Assembly: GCA_963851325.1 (NCBI GenBank)
Contig: CAWKOR010000001.1
Location: forward strand, 3,100,001 to 3,164,000
Origin: DATGKG01 sp963851325
GTDB lineage: Bacteria > Desulfobacterota > Binatia > Binatales > Binataceae
DNA length: 64,000 bases
Direction of reading: 5' to 3'
Made by a program: the position numbers and the translations under genes. Positions 1 through 7,898 of the stretch are shown here, piece by piece. Below the pieces are notes generated by a model. It was not told the origin of the DNA and did not search any database. It worked only from the letters and a program-made list of their open reading frames with translations. Every line of letters starts with the position of its first letter. Position 1 is the stretch's first letter.

Positions 1-2
1 AC

Positions 3-371
3 CTGGCCCCGAAGTACGTCAATCTCGCCGACGCGGTGGTAATGCCTTCGGAATCGGAAGCGGCCGCACTGCTATACCTGGAGACGCAGGCATGCGCGCG
101 ACTGTTGATCGCGAGCGATATCCCAGCCGCCCGCGAAATCGTACGCGATGGCGACACGGGACTGCTTTTTCGGATGGGCGATGTCGCCGATTTGACCGCG
201 AAGCTGGTGCTCGTCGCCGGCGACCACGCGCTGCGCGATCGAATCGGCCGCGCTGCGCACCAGTGGGTCAAGGCGCACGACCTCGGGAGCTTCGTCGCTG
301 CGTACGAGCGGGTCATCCGCGTGGTGGTCGAGCGGCATCGCGCGCGACCGCACCAAATCAGCGCGAAGTAG
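3..371 (+). CDS. Glycosyltransferase (GT4-like), C-terminal part only
   Basis: The reading frame is already open at the window edge, so the start lies upstream; about 122 residues are visible. They contain the donor-binding half typical of GT-B enzymes: the segment MPSESEAAALLYLETQAC matches the conserved E-x7-E region in which an acidic residue contacts the sugar nucleotide. It is followed by IPAAREIVRDGDTGLLF, the usual GT4 pattern in which the glycosyltransferase guards the nucleotide site, and a helical tail. Such enzymes build lipid- or polysaccharide-linked glycans at the inner face of the membrane. Acceptor and sugar cannot be told from this fragment. Confidence 0.75.
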   Translation: MAPKYVNLADAVVMPSESEAAALLYLETQACARLLIASDIPAAREIVRDGDTGLLFRMGDVADLTAKLVLVAGDHALRDRIGRAAHQWVKAHDLGSFVAAYERVIRVVVERHRARPHQISAK

Positions 372-416
372 GCAGCCGGCGTTCGGACCCTGAAACGGAA
401 AAAAGCGGGGAGGCGA

Positions 417-614
417 TTACATTGCGGAGGCGCGACGACGACGCTGTTCTTTGCGACGGCGGCGTTGGGCCTCGGAACGCTTGCGCTTGCGGCGGACGCT
501 GGGCTTTTCATAGAAAGCCCGCTTCTTCATTTCCTTGAACACGCCCTCTTTCGCGAGCTTGCGTTTTAGCACGCGCATCGCTTGATCGAGCGAACCGTCT
601 ACACGAATCTCCAT
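417..614 (-). CDS. rpsU: 30S ribosomal protein S21
   Basis: A 65-residue, very basic protein starting MEIRVDGSLDQAMRVLKRKL and ending in an Arg/Lys-rich tail, which is the normal S21 length and composition. The core KREGxFxEMKKR-like stretch is present (KEGVFKEMKKRAFYEKPS). S21 joins the platform of the small subunit near the anti-Shine-Dalgarno sequence. The frame is open further upstream, but the ATG at 614 is preferred because GGAGG lies five bases before it and the family begins at this point. It stands alone here, converging with the glycosyltransferase. Identification is firm. Confidence 0.95.
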   Translation of the reverse strand: MEIRVDGSLDQAMRVLKRKLAKEGVFKEMKKRAFYEKPSVRRKRKRSEAQRRRRKEQRRRRASAM

Positions 615-1058
615 ACGCCTCCGAAGCCGGTGGTTTAGCCTATCGAGATTAGGTCCGCCGATGCGTGTAGTCAACCGCGCCGATGGCGATTGGACGCACG
701 GTCGAAATGGCAATATCGGTTGAACGATGAGAACTCGGTACGCTGCCAGGGTGGTGCTGGTAAGTTCGTATCTCATGATTCCACCCGCCTCCAGTTCGAG
801 CCAGCGAGCGCGAAGCTTCCGCTCCGCTTAACGAATGGAAGATCATCGACCAATTCGAAGCTGCCCGGCAATCCGAAGCACTGCGCTTGCAATTGATTGA
901 CCGGATGCCTGTTGTGGAACCGGCGCGCTGTGTACGCAGCGACGATCCGCGCATTCTGGAAATGAAAATTGGCTGAAGTTAGCCGGACCGCCCTCGGGCG
1001 TAGTGAACCAGATACAAACCGTTGGCTGAATTCGTACCAGTGCCGTACTGATCAACGG
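615..1058. other. Spacer without convincing gene
   Basis: Short open frames exist on both strands, but none has a recognisable protein family or a good ribosome site. The left end should hold the rpsU promoter (reading leftwards). The right end precedes the small exported protein. No strong hairpin or repeat was seen. Confidence 0.4.
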
Positions 1059-1388
1059 GTGAAGCTCCTCCATGCGGCCGCGTTCGCACTTGCTCTAGGG
1101 GTTTGCGCCACCGTAGGTCTCGCCGCACCAGCTCCTCCCGGTCCTGTAGGAGAAGCCATTGAATGGTATTTGATAACTCCGCCGTACACCTTTCGAGATG
1201 GGCATGTACAAGTAGACTTCGCCGCGCCGCTGCGCGATTGGAACAGGAAACCTTTCTCGAAGCGTTGGGACTGCGAAGTGGCAAGGGAAAAGGACCTCCA
1301 CACCAATATTGTTGATCGGTTGGGCCGCGCGGTTCTGCAAGCGGCGAGATGCATCGACATTCGCGATCCGGCACTCAATCCGAAATAG
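1059..1388 (+). CDS. Small secreted protein, unknown function
   Basis: A 109-residue protein if read from the GTG at 1059. This start gives a textbook Sec signal peptide: VKLLH, then a hydrophobic stretch AAAFALALGVCATVGLAA, with a probable cut after GLAA. The longer in-frame ATG at 969 would bury the signal peptide behind 30 charged residues, so GTG is preferred. The mature part (about 85 residues) is not recognised; it has two cysteines (WDCEV and ARCID) that could form a disulfide. The next recognisable element downstream is a broken SDR copy. Periplasmic location is inferred from the signal only. Confidence 0.5.
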   Translation: MKLLHAAAFALALGVCATVGLAAPAPPGPVGEAIEWYLITPPYTFRDGHVQVDFAAPLRDWNRKPFSKRWDCEVAREKDLHTNIVDRLGRAVLQAARCIDIRDPALNPK

Positions 1389-1450
1389 GCTCTACACAAA
1401 ATCGCCGACGCTTGCGATTGGTGGACACTAAGGCATTGGTGCCTCGCTGA

Positions 1451-1655
1451 CGAATGCCGTAAATAGAAAGCACACATCCCGGGAGCGATGTAACATGGCC
1501 TCGGACTCACAGGTAAAGTTGCGATGATCACTGGCGCCAGCAAAGGCCTCGGCCGCGCCATGGCGAAGGTGTTCGGCGAGGAAGGCGTCAAGCTCAGCAT
1601 CTGCGCGCGCGGCGAGGCTGACCTCAAGGACGATTGAAGGTCCTCGCGGATCGTA
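1451..1655 (+). pseudogene. Truncated, frameshifted copy of the SDR gene at 2061
   Basis: Bases 1483-1632 match 2049-2199 almost perfectly; by eye I find one deleted base and one substitution. The match covers the ribosome site, start codon and first ~45 codons of the intact SDR. Weaker similarity extends left to a shared CGAATGCCGTAAAT (1451 and 2016) and right to AGGTCCTCGC, with an internal deletion. Loss of one base right after the ATG at 1495 shifts the frame, and a TGA follows within 11 codons. It cannot make an SDR. Near-identity to the neighbour implies a recent duplication or gene conversion. Confidence 0.9.
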
Positions 1656-1707
1656 GTAATCGCGATCCATGAAGCTCCGCTGCACCGCTTTGCTCCCAAG
1701 CTAAGAT

Positions 1708-1986
1708 TTGGGCACCAAGCTCGCGATAGTCTCTACCATTGTCGGGATATTTCTTCTGACCGCATTCGGCTGGAATCGGAGAACGAAAGACCGGGGTCAA
1801 AGGCGAAAGCGGTTACGGAACTGGCGCAAGCGACACGGTTTGCGCCAAACCGTCAAAGCAGCTGGCGAACCTCCAGCCCCCTTTTATGTGCAGACGAAGC
1901 TCGGTGACCCCGGAGACCCCCGCACCGGCATCTCGCCTGCTGACACTGACAATCTATTTGGCGGAAAGAAGCCGAAGTCGAAGTAG
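1708..1986 (+). CDS. Small putative membrane protein between two SDR copies
   Basis: A 92-residue open frame from a TTG. It starts with one hydrophobic segment (LAIVSTIVGIFLLTAFGW, residues 4-21), continues with a very basic stretch (RRTKDRGQRRKRLRNWRKR), and then a Pro/Gly/Asp-rich tail ending GGKKPKSK. This looks like a single-pass inner-membrane protein with a cytoplasmic basic region. It lies exactly between the broken and the intact SDR copies. No family is recognised. The TTG start and lack of a clear ribosome site make it uncertain that the frame is expressed. Confidence 0.35.
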   Translation: MGTKLAIVSTIVGIFLLTAFGWNRRTKDRGQRRKRLRNWRKRHGLRQTVKAAGEPPAPFYVQTKLGDPGDPRTGISPADTDNLFGGKKPKSK

Positions 1987-2060
1987 GCTGGCCCAACACG
2001 GTGGAGGAACTCCCTCGAATGCCGTAAATGATAAGCAACCTCATTCAGGAGCGATGTAAC

Positions 2061-2828
2061 ATGGACCTCGGACTCACAGGTAAAGTTGCGATGATCACTG
2101 GCGCCAGCAAAGGCCTCGGCCGCGCCATGGCGAAGGCGTTCGGCGAGGAAGGCGTCAAGCTCAGCATCTGCGCGCGCGGCGAGGCTGACCTCAAGGACGC
2201 CGCCGCGGAGTTTCACAAACTCGGCTTCGAGGTCCTCGCTACCGTCGCCGACGTCACCAAGCCCGCCGACATGACGAAATGGATGAACGACACCGTGGGG
2301 CTCTTCGGCGGCGTAGACATCCTGGTCAACAATGCCGGCGGCGCGAAGCCGGGAGCGCTCGGCGAGTTGTCGGAAGAAGCATGGCGCGAAACCTTCGAGC
2401 TCAACTTCTTTTCCGCGGTGCGCCTGGCGCGAATGGTAGCCGAGCAGATGCAAGCACGCGGCGGCGTGATCATCAACATCAGCTCGATCTACGGGCGCGA
2501 GTCCGGCGGTCCGCTCACCTACAACTCCTCGAAGGCCGCGATGATCTCGTTCACCAAAATGCTCGCGCGCGAAACCGCGGCGAAGAACATTCGCATCAAC
2601 TCGATAGCTCCAGGGTCGATTCAGTATCCGGGTGGGAGCTGGGAGCGCCGCTTCAAGGAGAACCCGGCCTTCGAGCAGGATTTTATTGCGCATGAGACGC
2701 CGGCTGGACGCCTGGGCCGTCCCGACGAAGTCGCATACGCGGTGGTGATGATGGCCTCGCCACGCGCGAGCTGGATTAACGGTGTCATCCTGCCCGTCGA
2801 TGGTGCGCAAGGACGCTCACTGATTTAG
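2061..2828 (+). CDS. SDR-family NAD(P)-dependent oxidoreductase
   Basis: A 255-residue classical short-chain dehydrogenase/reductase. It shows the Rossmann motif TGASKGLG (TGxxxGxG), NNAG at the middle of the sheet, the catalytic Ser in INISSIYG, and the catalytic Tyr-x3-Lys as YNSSK. The open frame begins at 2028, but AGGAG sits nine bases before the ATG at 2061, and the family starts with the LGLTGKVAMITGAS segment, so 2061 is the start. Substrate is unknown; SDRs oxidise or reduce alcohols and ketones in the cytoplasm. A broken copy of its 5' end lies upstream, and an MFS transporter follows in the same direction. Confidence 0.9.
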   Translation: MDLGLTGKVAMITGASKGLGRAMAKAFGEEGVKLSICARGEADLKDAAAEFHKLGFEVLATVADVTKPADMTKWMNDTVGLFGGVDILVNNAGGAKPGALGELSEEAWRETFELNFFSAVRLARMVAEQMQARGGVIINISSIYGRESGGPLTYNSSKAAMISFTKMLARETAAKNIRINSIAPGSIQYPGGSWERRFKENPAFEQDFIAHETPAGRLGRPDEVAYAVVMMASPRASWINGVILPVDGAQGRSLI

Positions 2829-2913
2829 GTGCAGCACCCTGCAAATGAATTTCTCGACCGCCTGAGAGGTCAAAACATCACGAGCCACCGCCTCGGACAC
2901 CGCCGCCATTTGC

Positions 2914-4206
2914 GTGGAGCTCAAATTCACAAAAAAACTCCGGTCGTTATCGCAGCGCCAGCGCCGCACCTTTGCGGTCGTGTGCGCGGCCGGCTTCTTC
3001 AACAACTACGACGGCGCGCTGCTAAGCCTCGCCATCGAGCAGATCCAGCGCGGCCTCGCCGTCGGCGAGAAAACCCTGGGGCGGATGGCCTCGGTGATCA
3101 CGCTGGGCAGCCTGCTCGCGCCGCTGATCACCTCGCAAGCGGATCGGCGCGGGCGACGACAGCTACTCATCGCGACCATCGCGATGTTCAGCCTGCTGAG
3201 CGGGCTGACCGCATTCGCCTGGAATGCCGCAAGCTTCGTGGTCCTGAAATTCCTCACCATCACGTTCTCATCCGCCGAAGGAGCAATCGCGCTCGTGATC
3301 CTGGTCGAGGAGATGAATGCGGACGTTCGCGGGTTGGCGGTCGGATTGCTCGGCGCGATAGCCGCAGGAGGCTTCGCACTCGCCGCGATCGGCTTTGCGA
3401 TGATCGACGCGGTTCCCTTCGGATGGCGCGGGCTGTTCGCCCTCGCATTCATTCCCATCCTACTGGTCGTCCCGCTGTCGAAGCTGCTGCCGGAGAGCAA
3501 TCGCTACGAAAGCACGACCAAGGCGATGGCGCCGGGAAGCTTCTTCGATCCATTTCGCGCGCTGCTGTCGTCATATCCGGAGCGCTTCATCATGGTGGCC
3601 GCCGTGATGTTTCTCAATGCGATGGGCGGGACGCCTGCGGGTTTGCTGCAAGCGAAGTTCCTGCAGGAGGTCCACGCCTGGTCACCGATGAATGTATCGA
3701 CGCTGATTTTCCTTGGCGGCGGAATCGGGATCCTCGGCAACGTGGTCGCCGGCGAGTTGAGCGATCAGCTCGGGCGGCGCATCCTCGGCACCGTCGCGCT
3801 CATGGTAGCGCCTGCGATGTGGGCGGTATTCTTTCGCAGCACCGGAACGATAATGATCGCATCGTGGGTGATGAGCCTGTTCGCGCAGACCGCCGCGAGC
3901 ACCATCCTCAATGCATTCAGCGCGGAGTTGTTCCCGACCTCGCATCGCTCGACCGCGCAGAGCGCCATCGCAGTAGCGGGCACCCTCGGCGGCTCAGCCG
4001 GCTTGATGCTCGAATCGCTTCTATACGGGTTGGTAGGAAACCATTGGCGGGCGGTGACGCTGCTGATGTCAGCCTCCGTGGCGGCGGCAATCATCGTGGC
4101 GATGTTCTTCCCCGAAACCGCGGGCAGCGAATTGGAATCGATCTCCCCCGAACGCACCCGCCTCTCGCGTAGGTATCAGAGACGCATTCGGCGAAAGGCC
4201 GCCTAA
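2914..4206 (+). CDS. MFS transporter
   Basis: 430 residues from a GTG start, the normal length for a 12-helix major facilitator. Family signs are the loop 2-3 motif with QADRRGRRQLL (G-x3-D-R-x-G-R-R/K type), its weaker second-half counterpart GELSDQLGRR, and the FPTSHRSTAQSA segment typical of the sugar or aromatic-acid proton symporter branch. Hydrophobic helices run across almost the whole length, with a basic tail (RRYQRRIRRKAA). Inner membrane; the solute cannot be told. It follows the SDR in the same direction, so the two might act on one compound. It overlaps the convergent gene by four bases. Confidence 0.85.
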   Translation: MELKFTKKLRSLSQRQRRTFAVVCAAGFFNNYDGALLSLAIEQIQRGLAVGEKTLGRMASVITLGSLLAPLITSQADRRGRRQLLIATIAMFSLLSGLTAFAWNAASFVVLKFLTITFSSAEGAIALVILVEEMNADVRGLAVGLLGAIAAGGFALAAIGFAMIDAVPFGWRGLFALAFIPILLVVPLSKLLPESNRYESTTKAMAPGSFFDPFRALLSSYPERFIMVAAVMFLNAMGGTPAGLLQAKFLQEVHAWSPMNVSTLIFLGGGIGILGNVVAGELSDQLGRRILGTVALMVAPAMWAVFFRSTGTIMIASWVMSLFAQTAASTILNAFSAELFPTSHRSTAQSAIAVAGTLGGSAGLMLESLLYGLVGNHWRAVTLLMSASVAAAIIVAMFFPETAGSELESISPERTRLSRRYQRRIRRKAA

Positions 4207-4691
4207 CCCAGATTCACTTCCAGGCTTTCGATGCTCAGGCCCGCGCGATCGAAGATGATCACCATCATCATCTGATCGGTTTTCAATGTGACCGCATACG
4301 AGCCCGGCGCCCGCAGCGTCGCGGAGACCTGCTCGATAACTTGCCCCTTCACTTTTTCCAGTGCGGCGTTCACAGCGCCGATGGAGTCCGCGATCGCTTT
4401 GCCACCGGGCAATTTCTGGAACAGCGCCACCATCGACTGAAGCACGCCCGCGCCGAAGCGTTTCGCATTGCCGGTGATGATCGAGCTTTCGATCATCATA
4501 CCCAGGTTGGGACCCAGCTCGGGAGGAATCTCGAGGCCGTCCTCGATGCACTGGTGGAGGCGTTCGTAAGGCGCGCGCACCTCAGGCGAGAGCGGCGCCG
4601 CGAGCATGTTCCTGATCTCGCCGAGCAGCGCCTCGCGCTGGATGGAATCGAGCTTGATGCCTTCAGCGCTCGACCGTTCGGAGGATGCCAT
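4203..4691 (-). CDS. Unknown protein encoded at the end of the sulfur operon
   Basis: A 162-residue cytoplasmic, mostly helical protein with no signal peptide or clear membrane segment. Its ATG shares a base with the TGA of the APS reductase gene (TGATG), so the two are translationally coupled. No family is recognised; the C-terminal part (TLKTDQMMMVIIFDRAGLSIESLEVNLG region) alternates like a small beta-sheet. Tight coupling suggests a role in sulfate assimilation, for instance an accessory or regulatory protein, but that rests on position only. Confidence 0.7.
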   Translation of the reverse strand: MASSERSSAEGIKLDSIQREALLGEIRNMLAAPLSPEVRAPYERLHQCIEDGLEIPPELGPNLGMMIESSIITGNAKRFGAGVLQSMVALFQKLPGGKAIADSIGAVNAALEKVKGQVIEQVSATLRAPGSYAVTLKTDQMMMVIIFDRAGLSIESLEVNLG

Positions 4692-5515
4692 CAGTGGCCG
4701 TTGGAGTTGTTGCCGTGATCGCCGATCAGCGCGGCGAGCTCATGCTCGAAGCCGCCGGTCTCGATCGCGCAATGCATCCCGCATTCTTTCGGCGCGCCGG
4801 TCTCCCACCACCATCGCCCCGAGCGCGGGTCCGCGCCTTCGACGACCGGACGGGTGCAGGGCGCGCATCCGATCGACTGGTAGCCCTTGTCATATAACTC
4901 GTTGTAGGGAACGTCGTTGACCTTGATATAGTCCCAGACTTCATCTTCGGTCCAATCGGCCAGCGGCGCGAGCTTCACGATGCCGCCGTGGTCATGGTCG
5001 ATCTCGACCTTGCGGATGTTGGAACGGGTCGCCCATTGATCGCGCCGCAGACCGGTCACCCATGCGCTGTAGTTCATCAACGCCTTGCGCAGCGGCAGCA
5101 CCTTGCGCACCTGGCAGCACAGCAGTCGCAGGTTAACGTCGCGATAGAAGAGATTGTTGCCGTGACGCGTGACCATCTGCTGAATGATGTTGCTGTCGGG
5201 CAGAAAGATTTCGACCTTGATGCCGTAGCGATCGCGAATCTGGTCGATCAGGTTGTAGGTCTCCTGCGGCTGGCGTCCGGTATCGATGGTGAACACGCGC
5301 ACGTTGGGATCGATCTTGTGCGCCATATCGATCAGCAGGCAGCCCTCGGCCTGGAAGCTGGAGCAGATGCCGAGTTCATTGCCGAAGCGATCGATTGACC
5401 ACGCGAGCACTTCCTGGGGCTCCTTGTCGTCGAGTTCGACCGCGACTTCTCCCGCTTCGAGCTCGTCCATCGCATGGATCAAATTGGGGCTCTCGGTTTC
5501 CTGATGCGTCGACAT
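4691..5515 (-). CDS. cysH: Assimilatory APS reductase (thioredoxin-dependent)
   Basis: 274 residues. It reduces adenylyl sulfate to sulfite and AMP with thioredoxin in the cytoplasm. The PP-loop ATPase-like fold is visible in ICSSFQAEGCLLIDMA, followed by FTIDTGRQPQETY. The cysteines that separate APS from PAPS reductases are present: CCQVRKVLPL in the middle and GCAPCTRP further on, together the ligands of a [4Fe-4S] cluster. The catalytic C-terminal cysteine is in KECGMHC. It lies 31 bases after sulfite reductase in one operon, whose divergent neighbour is an Rrf2 regulator. No APS kinase is seen nearby, in agreement with direct APS use. Confidence 0.92.
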   Translation of the reverse strand: MSTHQETESPNLIHAMDELEAGEVAVELDDKEPQEVLAWSIDRFGNELGICSSFQAEGCLLIDMAHKIDPNVRVFTIDTGRQPQETYNLIDQIRDRYGIKVEIFLPDSNIIQQMVTRHGNNLFYRDVNLRLLCCQVRKVLPLRKALMNYSAWVTGLRRDQWATRSNIRKVEIDHDHGGIVKLAPLADWTEDEVWDYIKVNDVPYNELYDKGYQSIGCAPCTRPVVEGADPRSGRWWWETGAPKECGMHCAIETGGFEHELAALIGDHGNNSNGH

Positions 5516-5546
5516 AGTGTTGCTCGCTGAGGTTTTCCTCTGACGT

Positions 5547-7163
5547 TTAGGCCGCGGCCTGGGCGGACGCTCCGCCTTGCGCGATCGATATCAAGTCAGC
5601 ATCCGGGGTGCGGACGCAAAATTTCGTGAAACTTTCCTCGCCCTCGCGCTTCGCGAGATATCCGGCGAACAGGCGCGCGACATAGTCCTCGACATGCGGC
5701 GACGGGATGCGGCGAAGGATGGGCTTGCCGATCGCCGCGTCACGCCCGAGTCCGCCACGCAGGATGATGTCGAAGGATTCCAGCGGCTCGCCATTCGGTC
5801 CTCGCGAGGTGGTGCCCTGCAGGCCGATGTCGCCGGTCCAGTGCTGCGCGCACGCATGCGGGCATCCGTCGAGGTTCAACTTGAGCCCCGCGACCTGGTC
5901 GCCGAAGTCATTAACCAATCGCTCGATGATGGTGGCGAGCTTGGTCTTGGTCGGGGTGACCGCATAGTTGCAGTGCGGATCGCCGATGCATCCGATGGAC
6001 GACGCATAGAGCCCGTTCGCATCGAGGGGAAAGCCGATCTTGCCGATTTCCGCGATGACGCTGTCGAGGCGATCCTTCGGAATTCCGGTGACGATAAAAT
6101 TCTGCCGCCGCGTGAGCCGGATGTCGCCGCCGTAGCTCGCGACCACCGCGGCGATCTCGCGCATCTGCCGCCCCGTCATCGTCCCGAGATAAACCGGGAA
6201 TCCGACCGAGTAGAGGCCCGACTGCTTCTGCTCATGGATGCCCATGTGATCGCTTTCTTCATCGGGGAGCGGAGTCTCTGCCAGATCCTCCAGCGCGAAG
6301 CCGAGCCGCGCCTCAACCAGCTTGCGAAATTCCTCGGGTCCGTAGTCGTCGATCATGAACTTGAGGCGCGCCTTGACCCGCGAGATGCGATACTCGGTGG
6401 TCGACTGCCAGGTATCGATGATCGCGCGCATCACCGGGATTGCCTGCTCGCGCGTGATGAACACTCCGAGATGGCGCGCGAGCCGCGGCGTCGAGGATTG
6501 CCCGCCTCCGACGCGCACCGCGAAGCCCTCGCGGCCGTCCTTGATCATTCCGATCATCGCGACGCAGTTAATTTCGGGCGCGTTGCAATGGTACTTGCAC
6601 GCCGCGATGGAGATTTTGTGCTTGCGCGGCAAGTCGGAGTATTCGCGATTGCCGTAGAAGAAGTTGGCGGCCTCTTTGATGAGGCCGGTGACATCGAACA
6701 GCTCATCGTGATCGACGCCGGCCACCGGGCATCCGGTGATGTTGCGCACCACATCGCCGCATCCACCCATCGTGGTGAGGCCGGCCGCTTTCAGCTTGTC
6801 TAAAATTTCGGGGAACTTATCCAGCGTGATGTAGTGCAGCTGGATGTTCTGGCGCGTCGTCAGCTCGCCCTGATCGCGTCCATACTGTTCGGAGATTTCG
6901 CCGATCGCGCGCAGACCCTCGGCGCTCAGGATGCCGCTGGGGATCTTGACGCGCATCATGAAAGTGCCGACCTTCGGCTTGTCGTGATACATCCCGAACC
7001 ACTGCAGCCGCACGATGTCTTCCTCGGGCAGCTTTTCGTAAGAGGTGGTCGCGAGGCGATTCCATTGCCCCCACAATTCGGTCGGGAACAGATCGGCTTT
7101 GAGGCGCTCGACGGAGTTGCGCTTCAAGACCAGTTCGCGCGACGGTGGCTCACGTTTCGGCAC
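5547..7163 (-). CDS. sir: Siroheme [4Fe-4S] sulfite reductase (or nitrite reductase), ferredoxin type
   Basis: 538 residues, the usual length for the single-subunit, ferredoxin-dependent NirA/Sir family. It has the two half-repeats with ferrodoxin-like domains (for example VKIPSGILSAEGLRAIGEI) and, towards the C-terminus, the siroheme/cluster cysteines as CIGDPHC (C-x5-C) and CPHAC (C-x3-C). It reduces sulfite to sulfide, or nitrite to ammonia, by six electrons. Sequence alone does not separate the two, but the neighbour cysH makes sulfite the likely substrate. First gene of the leftward operon; its promoter faces that of the Rrf2 gene. Confidence 0.88.
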   Translation of the reverse strand: MPKREPPSRELVLKRNSVERLKADLFPTELWGQWNRLATTSYEKLPEEDIVRLQWFGMYHDKPKVGTFMMRVKIPSGILSAEGLRAIGEISEQYGRDQGELTTRQNIQLHYITLDKFPEILDKLKAAGLTTMGGCGDVVRNITGCPVAGVDHDELFDVTGLIKEAANFFYGNREYSDLPRKHKISIAACKYHCNAPEINCVAMIGMIKDGREGFAVRVGGGQSSTPRLARHLGVFITREQAIPVMRAIIDTWQSTTEYRISRVKARLKFMIDDYGPEEFRKLVEARLGFALEDLAETPLPDEESDHMGIHEQKQSGLYSVGFPVYLGTMTGRQMREIAAVVASYGGDIRLTRRQNFIVTGIPKDRLDSVIAEIGKIGFPLDANGLYASSIGCIGDPHCNYAVTPTKTKLATIIERLVNDFGDQVAGLKLNLDGCPHACAQHWTGDIGLQGTTSRGPNGEPLESFDIILRGGLGRDAAIGKPILRRIPSPHVEDYVARLFAGYLAKREGEESFTKFCVRTPDADLISIAQGGASAQAAA

Positions 7164-7287
7164 GATCGATTACTCCAAGGGAATAAAAGATAACTTCGGT
7201 GAGCAACTTAGTCAATTAAATAGATGACAAAGGAAGTGAGCTATTCCAACTATCGCGCGATCATGATACTAATTGCTGGAAGATTCT
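7164..7287. promoter_or_regulatory. Divergent promoter region, sulfur operon / Rrf2 regulator
   Basis: A 124-base, clearly AT-richer spacer between two divergent genes. It must hold both promoters. It contains AT-rich patches (GTCAATTAAATAGATGAC) and a short near-palindrome ATCGCGCGAT around 7253-7262, close to the regulator start. An Rrf2 site here would allow autoregulation and control of sir-cysH, but no operator can be assigned from sequence alone. Confidence 0.5.
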
Positions 7288-7725
7288 ATGAAATTTGGTG
7301 TCGGCGTCGACTATTCTTTGAAGGCTTTGCTCGCTCTCGCGGAGCGCTACCCATCGCCGGAACCGATGCGAGTCGAGGAGATCGCCGAAACTCAGGGCAT
7401 CCCGGAAAATTATTTGCGCCGTTTGCTGATCGAGCTTAAGCGCGGCGGCTTGGTCGCCAGCCAGAAGGGGCCCAGCGGCGGTTACATGTTAGCGCGTCAT
7501 CCGATGCGAATCACTATGGCGGATGTTGTCGAGATCATCGAGGGAGACTACAACCCGGTCGACTGCCTCGAGGAAGGCACCAACTCGCCATGCCCGCGCG
7601 AGCAGCCCTGCCCGATGCGCGATGTCTGGCGCGAGGTACGCGACTCGGTTACCGCAGTGCTGCGACGCACCACGCTGCAATCCCTCTCCGAGCGGCGACG
7701 CACCGCGCTCACCTTCAGCATTTAG
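7288..7725 (+). CDS. Rrf2-family transcriptional regulator, probably of the sulfur operon
   Basis: 145 residues from the ATG at 7288, which has GGAAG just upstream and starts MKFGVGVDYSLKALLALAE, the standard Rrf2 opening. A winged helix follows (VEEIAETQGIPENYLRRLLIELKRGGLV, then KGPSGGYMLAR, the wing). Three cysteines come after it, spaced C-x9-C-x5-C (DC, PC, PC), where IscR-type members bind an iron-sulfur cluster. CymR-type members instead sense cysteine through CysK. Divergent placement to sir-cysH suggests it controls sulfate assimilation and itself. Which signal it senses is inference. Confidence 0.88.
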   Translation: MKFGVGVDYSLKALLALAERYPSPEPMRVEEIAETQGIPENYLRRLLIELKRGGLVASQKGPSGGYMLARHPMRITMADVVEIIEGDYNPVDCLEEGTNSPCPREQPCPMRDVWREVRDSVTAVLRRTTLQSLSERRRTALTFSI

Positions 7726-7898
7726 CTCTCCTACACTACTGCGCGGAGCGTAGTACTCTTTTTCATTTGAACAATCGTTCCGATTGGAGAATATTTGATC
7801 AACAGATGGGACGAGGCGGAGCGGTGTGGTCGGCTCCGTAAACGCTTCGCGAATGAATCGCGAAGTCTCGCGGAGCGCCTGTTCCAATCGGGGGTCTG

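Noticed and set aside
2829..4172. 447-codon frame overlapping the MFS transporter
   Set aside because: Arg-rich shadow frame; the transporter frame has clear family motifs.
5577..6803. 408-codon frame opposite the sulfite reductase gene
   Set aside because: Shadow of the real gene caused by high GC; no family features.
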